From Phylloscopus collybita (Eukaryota; Chordata; Aves; Passeriformes; Phylloscopidae): a DNA stretch of 64,000 nt. The DNA lies in assembly GCA_027886175.1 (NCBI GenBank), contig JAJNNQ010000003.1, positions 2,812,001-2,876,000 on the forward strand, written 5' to 3'. Both the position numbers and the translations under genes were made by a program. The notes under the pieces were generated by a model. The model saw nothing but the letters and a program-made list of their open reading frames with translations. It made no database searches and was not told where the DNA came from. The stretch's first letter is position 1; each line of letters opens with the position of its first letter. Positions 36,704 to 49,400 of the stretch are shown here, piece by piece.

Positions 36704-36880
36704 TAGGAGGAATTGGATTTCTTTATTCAGGGTATTTTGTACTGAAACTGGATGCCACTGTCTCTGCTTGAAGGGTGTCCTTCAAACCTTTGTCCTGGTT
36801 TAGGGTTCTGAGAGCATTAAAGGGTTAAGACCTTCACATGCCTGAGGACACTTAAAAGCCCTAAAATTCCACCTAAACAC
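36704..36880 (+). repeat. Unclassified repeat pair, copy 2
   Basis: Related to 35918-36065 in the same orientation, about 800 bp away. This copy has about 30 extra bases (including TGTCCTGGTTTAGGG) before the shared core and ends in a short internal repeat of CCCTAAAATTCCACC (36859-36902). Confidence 0.75.
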
Positions 36881-39800
36881 TAAAACCCTAAAATTCCACC
36901 CTTGTGTTTTCCTTTTTGTTTTATTTCTAACAGCCAGCCCTGCCCCTCTACATAGGTCAGCCCTGAATGGGCCACACTTCAAGACTCTTTCCTTCATGGA
37001 ATTTTATCTAGGAAAAAGAAGAAAATCATCTCAGCCACTCAAAGTTGGAGCATCCTTCTCCTCTCTTCCCCCTTTTGGTGCCAAGTGAGAGATTTACCCA
37101 CCTCCCACCCCAGTGATGCCTGATAGCAAAAGATCCTGGCTCCAAGCAGCATTCCCCAAGCTCACAGCCAGCTCCAGGATTCTGGGATAAGCAATCCCAG
37201 CTTTACCAGGAACCCTGCAAATAATATTTGTACAGCTCCCAGGACAAACAAACACGGGCAGGAAGCATTTACAAACCCAGGCTGTGTTAATTGCTTCTGG
37301 GAGTGCCTGCAGATGACTCTACCTGAAAATATTTGAGGCTTTTGATGAAAACTCATAGATTGTGGCACACAGACAGCAAGGCAAACATTTCCTTCATTTC
37401 TGAAATTAAAAAGGAAAAGAGCCACATCTGTGCTCAGGAGCCCATTCCCAAGCTCCCCATCCAGCTGTGTTGGCCTCCATGGCTGGACAGTATGGATTGA
37501 GTAGGTCCTAAATGTGGGATTTCCTCCTAGAACCTCAAGTGTTGAACCTCATGGGGTATTTATTGCTTGGAAATCAGGAATTTGTGAAGAAGAAAAGGTG
37601 AGGGAGGAGAATTAAGTCAATGTTTCCTTCTAGGATCACCCTCCATCCTCAGCTCTCCAACGAGATTTGGCTTGTGGGGACATTTTCCTCTGAGTTTTGG
37701 TAAAGCCTGTGGTGTAAAAGTTGTTTGACTTGCTGGGAATATTATTTCTATCAGAAAAGCCTTTCTAGTCAGAGAATAAAACTCCAAAATAGGGTTTTAT
37801 GTGGCAATATCTTTACTGATTAAAAATAAAGGCATAAAATAAAGCAAAGCAATGACTTTGCACTGGTTTTACTCATATTTATCTTATGTGCCAGGAAATT
37901 TTAACTGTTTGAGTGGGAACTGGAGTTATCTTCAGCCTCACTATAAGGTTTATTTCTATTATTGTGAAATACCCAGTTATTTTTCTCAATTGGTGAAAGC
38001 AAAGCAACAAAGGTAAATACATTTTCTTATTTCTGGGTGCTGGTATAGAGCTAAGTTGGGGAAAGCTGGAAAATGCCGCTATCAAGGTTCTGTGGAGGAA
38101 AAAAAATTAAAAATCCTATTTTTGTGTTTTACGATTCATGAACCCATTCTGTTTCATTGTAAACTAGAAGGGAATTTGCACTGGAACCCTAGAAATAAAC
38201 TGGAAACATAATGGAAAGGAGTCAAAGTGACTCTTTGGGCACTGTGGTCTTTATTTTGGGTAATAAATGTGCAGACCAGATGAAGGCAATGGTGAATGGC
38301 TTGGAAACCTATTCCCCAGAAATGTATATTCTAAAGAAATGTTAATTCCTTTTAACAGAATCCACAGCTGACTTTCTCAATATCTTTGTCACTGCTCCCA
38401 TTAGGCTTTATTTTGTTAATTTAAATTCACCCTGAGAATTTTCCCTCCATTTTTTGGTGGGAATTACCTAAAATCTTGCCAGTGCTGTATTTCTTATACA
38501 CTGGGTTTCATCCTGGAATGTTTAGGGCTGTGATTTGTGGGACAAATCAGAAAAAGATTCTGATCCAGCTTCAATCAATGTGGAAATCTCTCCTCTCTTG
38601 CATCCTGGCCCAGGACTTTGAATGTGGAATTTCATGAGTAAAAGTTGGATTGAATTTGTCAAATCCATGAAGTGGGTTTGTGCCACTGAAGGATTTCATT
38701 GTGGAAGGTGATTTAAGGGCTTTGAATGTTGTTCTCACCCTCGGTGTTATGAAATTCATCTGTCCACGCTCCCAAAATCCCTTCCAGCTGTTTCAAAAAG
38801 AGCATTTATTAACATCTGCAGCAAGATTGGTTTTGCTCCACAGGAGCTATCAGAAGAAACCCCATGGAATCAGTCAGAACATGTGTGGATCTCAGCACTG
38901 CAGCTGATTTTTTTTTTAGGAGAAACTGTAAAAAAATGCTGGTAGCACAAATTTTCTTCCTCGTTCCTCACGTTTCTCCACCTGAAGAAATCAAAATAAA
39001 TATAAGAGGGCTCCACAGTGAGCCTGTGCCTGACACAGTTTGAATGTGGGTTAAGAAGACAAAAAAAAAAAAAAGACAAAAAAAGGCAAAATAATTGTTA
39101 TGCCTCACAACACACCCTCAGAATCAACAGTCCGTGAGGAAGGAATTTATGTCAACATATCAACATTGCAAATCGTCAACGTCCTCTTTAAAAAAAAAAC
39201 CCCAAAACCCAATATTTCTTCTAAATTTCCTTCAGATGGGAATGACTGATGCCCAAGAAAATGCAAAAGGACCTTGAAAGGCAAGGCTGCTGCAGTGGCT
39301 TGCAGGGACACGCTCCTCCCGAGCTTCCAGCACAATTATATGCTTATTACTTCGGAAGAGTTCGAAAACAAGCAAGCTGCAGCTTTTAATGAAGCTTTCA
39401 TAGCAGTGAGAACTATGAAAAAGCATTTAAAGCAGCTCATCTCCTCCTCTATTCAGGCTCTCTTTCATTTCCAGAGGCAGTTGCGAGGAGAAATTGGATG
39501 CCATCCAGTTTGGGTTTATAAGGAAGCAGAAAAGGAGATAATGGCGGAAGTTTGTGCTTTCTTCCCCCATGTAAATTTGATCATCTTCAACGTTTGATCA
39601 GATTTTGAGGAACACGAGACAAAAAAAAAAAAAAAATCCCAGCAGATATTTCCAATCATGCATTTTAAAAACCTCAAAAGAGCTTTGCAGAGCCTCCCTG
39701 TATATCCAAGAGCTGCTTCAGACTTTTTATCATTTTGGGGGAAGATGTAGAACATAACCAGTTACTTAGCCCTGGCATCTGATTATAAAATCCTGACTCA

Positions 39801-42128
39801 GGGCATCTCCAGGTTCTGCTTACAATGCACAGACATACATCCAGCCCTTTGTACTGTCAGGCTGCCTCCCTAACAAGCCAGAAATATGTATGTGAGTGGA
39901 GAAGACATTCCAGGATCAGAGGAACAGTCACTTAACAATATGTCATGGAGACTGATCCCTTTGTCAGCCCACGAAAGCGAAATGTGACCCCAAAGGAGAC
40001 ATCTTTTTATTATGGGGGATGCAATTTTCTTGCCCTTTGATGGTGTTTTTTTATTACCAGCATGACTCACAATTCCCTAATTAGAGAGGATAGCATTGGT
40101 GCACCGGTTTTTACTCTTCAGTTTGGGTGCACACAGGTGTATTTGTGCAATAAGTTGGAATAATATTGCTTTTCCTTTCTCTTCTTCTGCACAGAGTTCA
40201 GTGGGCCACAGTATTTTTCTCTGAGTCTGCTCTAACACTGTAATCTCACATATGAGAAGAGATGAGCAGCCTGTTCATTTGTTTTTCAGTTTAAAAGAGC
40301 TCATTCAAAACTTTGCAACCAAAGCTTATTTCAGATTTTATTTCTAAAAGCTCACTTGACCCTCTCAGTCAAAAAAGTAACACGTGTTGACATGGCAAAA
40401 TTGTCCAAATTCAAGCACCTGAATTCAGGATCTCACCTTCCCTTTGGTGCTCCTGGCTATGTGTGCCAACACGAAACACAAATCCTTAATGTAAGGAAAA
40501 TAAAGCCATTGCTTTGGAGGGGCCTGAAACTTGTCCAGGGGAATTTACAAAGGATTTTGGTTTTGCCTTGTCTGTTTGCTTTCATATGAATTGCTGTTCA
40601 CAGCAGAGTGTAAAGCCTGAACTTGAAAATAACAAAGTGTGGGATATTTCCCAACAAATTTCTGGACAACTGTAAAGAAACCTCATCACACAGCAAGGTA
40701 TTGACACCAGAGAGTACAAACTGCCCTAAATCATCTTTTTCTAGACCTTGGAAAGTTACAACTCTCTGGCATTTTGAGGGAAGTTGTGCATCGATTCCCT
40801 GCTCAGGATTTCATTTGACAGACCCAGCACAGCCCCAAATGTCAGCTGTGGGGGCAGTGATTCCTGTATTTATTTGTTTGGTTGGTTTTTCTGTCCACAT
40901 TTCACTGCCCAGAAGCCAATGAGGGGATTTTGCAGCAGGGCTGGTGAAGTTCTCCAACTACAACCCAGCTGTAACACTCACAGTTGAGTTTTCTCCTTTT
41001 TACTCCCTGGCAGTGAGTTTTTGCTCCTGTCAGTTAAACCCACCTCAGAGAAGGAGAAAGAAAGAGAGAAATGACTGCACAGTGAATCTCAGAAGAATTA
41101 TGGAGTTGTAGAGCCCCAGAAGGATTTTAGGCAGTTTTATATTGCCCAGCTCAGCTCACATTTATTTTGTCTGTCTCAGTGCCTGAGCCATGTGCTGGGT
41201 AGAGAAAACTTCCTCTGCTGTCTGATGGATCTGAGCAATCTGGTGTGGATCTGGCTGGATGAAACAGAAAAGAGAGTTCTTAGCTGCACAGAAGGCTGAA
41301 TTCTGTACTGTATTATATGTTTATTTTATTATGCTATTATATATATAATATGATGCTAAATTTAATGCAAGCAAGTACTAGAGAGTGTTAAAAATTAGTT
41401 TTTACACGGAGAAAAACAAAGAGTCATTAAAGAATTAGGAATTTTTTAACGGTTAAATGCTTCCATATAAACTTAGTTGTGTCCAGCTGCTTGAACTCAG
41501 AGGAGGACTAACTGCAGCAAGCTGGAAATTTGTGCTGCAAATGTAGCTCTCTACTAAATAAAAACATAAACATATCCTAAATCAGAGTAATTATCCAATT
41601 GTGCTGGTTTCTGACTATGTGAGAGACTCAAAAAGCCTCCCAAGAACCTGGAGATACTCTGAGGAACGTGTTCTGCCAATGAAGATTTATGCACAGTTTC
41701 ACCTGATAAGATTTTTCATCTTGGTTTGAGCAGTGCAATTTGCCCTCCTCAGCACGCTGCCTTGCATTCATATATGTAGAGAAGAACTGGATTGATTATC
41801 TTCAGGCTTCCTGCCACTAAACTCAGCAAATTAGCTGCTCATGATTCCAGCAAATGACTGCTCTTTTTTTTTTTTTTTTAATTTTATTTTTTTTTCCTGG
41901 TGCTTTGGGAGAAATGGAACTGCAAAGCTTTGGCTGGGAAGCCGAGAACTTATTCATAAACTCTCCAAAGAGGAAAAAGCTGGAGAGCTGCTGTTAGAAT
42001 TGATCAAGAGGTACATGAAAATATGGGATGGTTCTGGATGTCCCAGAGAATCCAAGGAAAAGGGGCTCTGTTTCTCTTGGTGCCTTTTCTGCAGAGCGAG
42101 ATCGGGTGCTGTGTGTCCCATTCAGACA

Positions 42129-42225
42129 ATCACAGAATCACAGAATTTCCAAGTTGGAAGAGATCTTCAAGATCATCAAGTCCAACCCATGCTCTAACAC
42201 CTCAACTAGACCATGGCACTTGAGA
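42129..42225 (-). mobile_element. CR1 LINE 3' fragment (short)
   Basis: Complement-strand CR1 with intact tail octamers ATCACAGAATCACAGAATTT, then AGTTGGAAGAGATCTTCAAG, ATCATCAAGTCCAACCCATG and CAACTAGACCATGGCACTTG. Only about 100 bp of the 3' end remains, but it is well preserved. Confidence 0.95.
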
Positions 42226-42479
42226 GATGGTCTACAGAAAAAGGCAAAGAGGATAAATAATGTTTCATTTGAGCTGTACTCCATAGCTAGCACCGTGTGG
42301 CAGCTAAGCCCAGCCCAGCTGTGATTTGGAAAAAGCTGCAGGTGCTGCAGCAGCTTTCACCCAACAAGGCCAAGCCTCAGGAGTGGATTGCTTGTATCAA
42401 GGAAACAGAGTTATTTTCATCAGATTTTCTTGGATGGTTTGTTTGCCATCTACAAGGAATCCCTGTAAAGAGAAAGGTT

Positions 42480-42749
42480 GCAAGGCAGGAACAGGGTGTC
42501 AGGTCGTGTTCTGTCTCTGTCAGTGCTTTTTTTCTTCTTTTGTTCATTTCATTTTGTTCATTTTTTTTTTTATACTACTACATTTTTAGTTTTTCTAGTA
42601 AAGAACTGTTATTCCTATTCCCATATCTTTGCCTGAGAGCCCCTTAATTTCAAAATTATCATAATTCAGAGAGAGGGGCTTTACATTCTCCATTCCAAGG
42701 GAAGCTCTGGCTTTTCTCTGGCAGACACCTGTCTCTCCAAACTAAGACA
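42480..42749 (+). mobile_element. LTR segment, songbird endogenous retrovirus type
   Basis: I recognise CTAGTAAAGAACTGTTATTC, then CCATATCTTTGCCTGAGAGC, then CCCTTAATTTCAAAATTATC, ending ACACCTGTCTCTCCAAACTA and AGACA, as the 3' part of a songbird LTR in sense orientation. The right end (CA at 42749) is clear. The left end is uncertain; GGAG at 42380-42383 matches GGAG at 42750-42753, which would give a 366-bp LTR with a 4-bp target duplication, but so short a match could be chance. No internal retroviral sequence is visible. Confidence 0.6.
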
Positions 42750-42977
42750 GGAGTGAAGCATCTCACAAAGCCACAAAGCATCTCCAGCCTCAGCTCATCT
42801 CTCCAGCTGTGGGATCTGGGACAAATCACTTTAATTTTGTCTCCTGGTTTTCCTTTCACCTTAACAATGCACTTTCTGCCACTCGGGAGAAACTGCTTAT
42901 TTCCTTTGGCCGTTGGACACGGACTTTGAGTCCAAATGAGAAATGATAATCCAGCATTTCTCAACTCTGCTCTCTGC

Positions 42978-42978
<1 letters not shown>

Positions 42979-43026
<48 letters not shown>
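42979..43026. repeat. Poly-A tract (A48)
   Basis: Uninterrupted run of 48 A. With the T46 run at 43357 it forms an inverted pair separated by 330 bp. Confidence 0.92.
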
Positions 43027-43028
<2 letters not shown>

Positions 43029-43354
43029 TGAAAAAAGCTAATTCCAAGCTGGGAGGAGCTGTGATTCTTCAAGGAGTAAAGACATCTTTCAGTTTTGAGA
43101 ATTTTCTGCTGCAGTGTCACCAGCTGAGCTCAAACTGCTACAGCTGGAAGGTGCTGAGAGCAGGAGAGACACGGCCTTGCTGACACAGGGTCCTTGATGG
43201 GAGTGCATTTGAGGGAAAACTCCACTTCTCAGGGAAAATATGGTTTGAAATGCTGCAGGGAGAGGGGAAACCCTGAGCTCCAGGACTCTGGGTTGCAGCT
43301 CTGGGCATTCTCTGGATGTTTATCTTGAGAAAAAGTTTAACCAAGTTCAGATTC

Positions 43355-43356
<2 letters not shown>

Positions 43357-43402
<46 letters not shown>
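43357..43402. repeat. Poly-T tract (T46)
   Basis: Uninterrupted run of 46 T facing the A48 tract. Apparent lysine-rich and phenylalanine-rich ORFs across both runs are artefacts. Confidence 0.92.
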
Positions 43403-46400
43403 CCCTCTGACCATTCATTTGACCTAAACAATCCCCTTGTCTGAACAGAAATTTGTCAGCTGAGTTTCTTAGACACTGAAGAAGGAGAAGCAGCTCTGTG
43501 AGTTCTGTGTGAGCCCCACCCAGTGCAATGTGACCATTTCCCTCTCATTTCTCCTCAACCTCAGTAATTCCAGCTCCCCTCTTCTTCCTTTGTCTTTTCA
43601 ATGTTATTTGTATCATTTTATCCTCCCTGCTCAATTATTTTTCCCCCTTCCATAAAACCCAATAAAATATTAATGTGGCATAACAAATCTGTCTGTGCTG
43701 GGAGTCTCTTGGAACTATTGATGAAGCCATGGATAAATTATGAATCTTGATTTTGCTTGTGGTATATCAGATTTCACGTGTTTATTACATTTTCTTGTGA
43801 AGTAAGCTCATCCAACAGAGCTTTTGGTTTTGTTTGCCTGCTTTTATTTTAGGTAGCCCTTGATTTATTAACCTTTAGGGAAAGGTAATGTCTGATGCAG
43901 CGTAACTTAAAATATGAAAATTCCATTTGGATCAATTTTTGTAGCTTTTGTTATCTGGAAAGGGGAAAAAAAAAAAGGAAAAATCCAAACCTCTGCTTGT
44001 CCCAGAAAAAAAAAATTAAAAGACAAATATATATATTTTTTCCTCATGCTGTTGAGCTGCATCTTCCAATATCACCTTGGCCTAAGGAAAAATCTTCCAA
44101 ATGTGATGAGTAGTGCTCAGTATGAAAAAAAAAGAAAAATCCCCAAACCTTGAGTATTGTAGCAGTAATTCTACTGTCTTTGGGAAATATGTCTCTCTTT
44201 AGTGATCTTAATCAAGATTTTTAATTCCAATTAGAGACTAATTTGAAAGTTTAAGTGTGGGTTGCTCTTTCTGAAATTATAATTATACGTTAGCATGGTT
44301 TTTGATCTTTTTTGTTTTGTTTTTTTGGGTGGTTTTTTTTTTTTTTTTTTTCTGGTTTTTTTGGGTTTTTTTTGTGGGAGATTGATGGCAAAATAAATCT
44401 GAAGTAGTTTTTCTGGAGATGTCTGCACTGCTGAGAATTTTCCTGGTTTACTGACAAAGGATCTGCTCATTTGGGCACCTTACTCCTGAAATAATCTGAC
44501 CAGAGATGGGGTTTTTTTTTATAAAATGGATTTTCCAACAATCCATTGAAGGGAGGCAAAAGAGAGTTTGGAGTTAAATCTCTGAAACGAAGAATTCCTG
44601 ATGTACAGCTGTCACTTCCAGGCTGAAAACAAACAGAGCTGCTGGCAGAAATTAAGAAATCCCTGCCTATTGAGGCTCTTCCACTCATCCCTGTGGGCCA
44701 CAAAATGTTCAGAGCATAAAATTCCCTGCTCCAGAAATGCAGGTGAAAATGCTGATAAGCTGAACCTCAGGAATTGAGTTGGGAGAAAAAAATATCCCAA
44801 TCTTTTAATAAAAAGTGTGTTATGTATTTAGAACAATTTGCATATAGGAAAGAATAAGGAAGATGTCTGGGAGTCCTTCAAAAAATTAATATAGAAGTTA
44901 CATGATGATGCAATTTTAATACCTGAAAATTTTAAAATACATTCTGAAAGATCTTTTCAAATTTGAAACTGCAGATAGTATCATGATAAATTCCTAACTG
45001 TTGTTTAGGCCTATTTCTTCTTAAATATTTCACAGGTAAACTCTGCCTTATGCCTAAAATGTCACAAAGTCCAAAAGTCCTGCAAAGGCCACCCTAAGAG
45101 GAGACAACAGAAGAGGGACTGAAATCCATGAGGAGAAAGGTGAGGAAATCTGACTCTCAGGTAATGTCACCTGATAAAAGTGCCCTAAACTCACAAGGTT
45201 AAGCAGAGTTTGAAGGGCAAATTCAGTGTTTGGCTCACAGTCCTTCAGGCACATTAATGATTATTATTAATTATCAGTAAGAATGGACAAACACCACGGT
45301 GAGAGGCCAAAGCAGGAGAGAGGATTTTGGTGTTTTCTTCTCTGTTTTAAGCACAGCTCACCTGCTGTGACACATCCAAGCAAGTGTTTTTCCTTCGTGC
45401 ATTCCAGCAATTCAGTTCCTTAAAATGCAAATCAGAGGATTAATAATTAGGGGCGAAGAGCCAGCTCTAATTCTCCAAGAGTGTTTCCTGGTTTAGGAAA
45501 CTCCTGTGGGTCTGGCTTACCTCTCCCAGATCTCTGCATTCAAGAGTTCTCATAGAAATAAAGGGATTTTCCCCCACCTTCCCTAGGGAAGAATGGATAA
45601 TTGCTGGGTAATTTCAATTGAATTCCCAAACCCTTGGGAGAGGGTGCAGCATCATCTCCCACCACCCCTCCACTTGGTGATTCTGCTGCCCATCTCTTTC
45701 CAGAGCTGGCTGAATCCATAAACCCCTGACAATAGGGTGGAAAATGTCCAGTTGGATGAGAAAAGGCAGCTCAGAGGAGTGCACCTGGAATGCAGATGAG
45801 CTTCTCCAGCGGCCCGAGTGTGGCACTGAGGGATTCTCATGGGATGAATGTGACAAATGGCCAGTGCAGGTACAACCCCAGCTGCAGCCACCCCTCAAGC
45901 AAACACAGGAGGGGCTGCTCTGAAGTCACTCCTTCAACCACTCTGCTCACGACAGAAAATAAAAGATGGTGATAGGACTTGTGCTACCTAAAAAAAAAAA
46001 ATGAGTCACATTTGCTGGGCAGTGAGAAAATGCATTGCATCCTCTTTGAGAGGAGAAATCACAGGTTTCCACCTATTTCCCCCCCCTTTCTTTTTGTAGT
46101 GAAATGCTCCCTAGAGGAATGATGGTCGTTGTCTCCTGTGGATCTCAGACAAAAGAGGCTGCTTTATCGATCTCCACTCCTTGCTGCAAAGTTACAATTA
46201 AAAAATAAGTATTAAAGCTGATTCCAGCCTAACCTGGCACTCCAGAGCTGGCTGTGTACAATAAAAATCACCTCATGTTCTCCTCATCAGGAGAGCCCTC
46301 ACTGATCCAATTTCAGAGTTCTGCAGTGGTAATTGAAGGCTGCAGGAGGTTGTTCTGCACAAGCTCAGATTAGGACTTAGCTGAGAACGTGTCAGATGCA

Positions 46401-49400
46401 GCCACAGCTCAGCCCCATCTCCTGCAGATTTTGGGGAGGATCAGGACAAGGCTGAAGGTGAGAAGTCCAGCACTCTGCACACTCAAGAATTAAGAGTGTT
46501 TAAATACACCAGGCGGTGGATATGTGTTGTTTATAATTAGCAATTACTTCTAAAAATGGCATTAATTTTTTATAATGTTAACTTCTGTGATCCGACAGCT
46601 TGGTTGGGTTTTTCTGGCTGGGAGGAAGGATGATAACACTGCCAGATGATCTGTCTCTGAGACAGGAAGATCATTCTCTGAGTACATAAACAGCATGAAT
46701 ATATATGCCATGAATATATTTATAAATATGGTCAGGATAGGATCTGTTGAAACAGGAAAGGTCAGGATTGAGCCCTCAGGAATCTCATTTCAGACAAACC
46801 GAAGCCTGCACTTCTATCACTGTTTACATGCGCTCGCTCACATTTCACAGTGGAAATTGCCTCCATTAGAGTTCATTTTATACTTTGCTTGCAACTGGAA
46901 CTGAGTAAGTTTTTAATATATTGAGTTCTCAGACCTTGGGACATTGCTGTGCCAGTGGGTTGTACCTTTGGAAAGCACCTCAGTCCTTGTGCAGTCTGTC
47001 CTGGAATCCAGCACCACCCCAGAACCCCAAATTTCCCAATTTTCCTGCATTTCTCTTTAAAAATGAGTAAATAGGCTGTGATCTTATCTAGCTACTGATT
47101 TGTGGAGCTGCTGATCTTATATGCTTGGGTGGCAGATGGATGGTGCAAGCTGTAAAATACTAAGGCAAAGAAAAGGGTAGCCTGTGAGATTACTAATCAA
47201 TTTTCCAAAGAACTGTCTTACAGAAGGGCCAGCTGTAAATTGTTTCATATTTCTTTTTAATTTACACAAAACCATCTAAGGTGACCTGCTGGCATCTGTC
47301 TGTGTTGACTTTCATGTATTTTATTGGTCTTTTAGCACTGCTTCTATTGCTCATCAGCTACTCTGAATGTGTCTGTAAAGTTTCCCAAGGAAAATAAAGA
47401 TGCTTACGGTGGAAATGATTTCCCTCATTTTGGGACACATTACATTTATTAATCTAATGCTGAATCTCTTCATATTCCTGCTTTGGAAAGTGTGAATGGC
47501 AATTTAGGCTCTCTTGTGCTGGGTGCTCTGCTTCTTAATGGGACATATCCTGACAGCCAATCTCATGCACTGGATCAAAGAGATAAAGCATGGGGAAGAG
47601 AAATTATCAGCAGCCACTTTCACAGATACAGAGCTGAGTAAGGGAAGGCTTGTTTAATTCACATAAAATAATCTCTGGTATGGTCAGGGGCTGAACTTTG
47701 ATGTTGGGCTCTTCTTCTCAAGGCCAGGCACACACACATCCATCCTCAGTTTCAAAGGAATAAAGATGAATCTCTAGGGAAAAGCCAGAATTAATTGAGA
47801 AGAAACAGAAGTCTGCTAAACTGGAAATTTGAAAGTTACTGTTGTTGGAGAAACATTAAACAAGGGTCTGTATATCACTTTCATTTTCTAAATATTTTAA
47901 ATGATAGCAGCTTTGATTTTGGAGTGTGGGGAAGATGATCTGTCAGCTTCTCTAAAATTTGCTTTGTTTCTCGGAGAGGAAAGAAGGAAGTCTTGAGGTT
48001 TTTAAACAATAATTGAAGTTTGTTAATTTGCAGCTCTCTGCTTTTGCTCTAGAATAATTGCACTGTAACAGCTCAAGAAGGGTGTGTGATAGTTGCTGCA
48101 ATAACACTTCTAATGAAGTGATTTGCTTTTGCTATTCATACATCTGAAGAGATCTCAGCAAAGCTTTCATAAAAGCTCATTGGACTTTTCTATCCATGTC
48201 TGCAACCCAACATCTGATTATCCCCTTTGTTATTTCCATCAGGCACTAATGGTGTTTCACGTGGCTTAAAAATTGAGGACAATATCCTCAGCTGCTCTGA
48301 GTGGGAAAACTGCCTGGGCTCCCTCAATTACACCCACAAGAATCTCCCTCCTACCTCAGACAATAAAACCCATTTATGTCAGCAACAGCAAGATGCTGCT
48401 TCAACAGAAGGAAAATACCCCTTAAATGAATTTATCTTCTCTTTAACTTCCAACGTGACTGTAATTTTTTATAATAAGAGGAATATCCTGGGTAGGACAA
48501 ATGGTTTAAATATTTAAATACGGAAATTTAACTGGTTGTTGCGAGTTTACTGAATGTGGAGAAGGCAAGCAGTGAGATGATAAAGAGAATTAGGGAAGAC
48601 ACAGCAAGCAGGAGCAGGAATTAGGGATGCCAAGCAGCAAAGCTTGGTGACACACTCCTGAATCTACACTGGCTGGGAAGTTTGGATCTGTGATCAGTGA
48701 CACCAAAACCTCAGGTGATTTATTCATAAAGGCTTTGCTTGGCTTTGAAGTCAGAGAGAATTTTCCCTTACTAAGGCCTTCAAGATGAGACCCCAGACGA
48801 CAAAAGGCGCCGGATCAAGGAGGGTGTAATAAGTTAGAGAAATGCAGGATGTCACTTCCTTCAAAGTCATTTCCCAGTCCTCGGCCTAGGCCGGGTGCCA
48901 AGCGAAGCAAGGCCTTCATTAGGAATGAATCACAAACTTCACAAACCAAAGACAATCTTTAGCCCACTAAATTTATGGGGAAAAACCCCCCAAGCCTCCC
49001 CCATGACCAGACTTGAGCTGAATATTACAATATTTACAGTAAAGGATGTAAACCTTGACAGGGGGAATGATAAAACCAACACCAGCTCTTTCTTTGCCTT
49101 TCATACCCCAACCACACCAGGGAATCTTAATTTTTCTTGGACTTCAAGTCTCACTCCTAGCCCTGAAGAAGAGGAGGATTAAAGGTCCCTCACATCAGGA
49201 TGATAATGAAGGGTGTGTGCTTTCTTCTGCAAAGACCTTGTTAACTTGTTCAGGAGCACTTTTATTTCTTGCATGTGTCTGCTGCAATATCTACAGGAGC
49301 TGGAAAATGAAACCCCACTTCACAGCAAAGTAGTTCTTTTCCCTCTTTCTTTTCAGAGCTGCTCTCAAGGACAAGGGGTTATTAGTGGCCTTTCACTCTC

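Larger units (their letters stand above)
35089..42128. other. Single-copy noncoding DNA, no gene seen
   Basis: Seven kilobases without recognised transposons, except the related repeat pair listed at 35918 and 36704. Several short poly-A and poly-T runs. The 107-codon ORF at 39274-39597 is discussed among the rejected items. Confidence 0.45.

Noticed and set aside
36859..36902. Telomere-like CCCTAA repeats
   Set aside because: Only scattered CCCTAAAA motifs inside a 15-bp direct repeat; not a run of the vertebrate telomere unit.
39274..39597. 107-codon plus-strand ORF with balanced, protein-like composition
   Set aside because: Tempting because it lies in repeat-free DNA, but several ORFs this long are expected by chance in 64 kb over six frames. 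No domain, promoter or splice context is visible. A cross-species search for a preserved frame would settle it.
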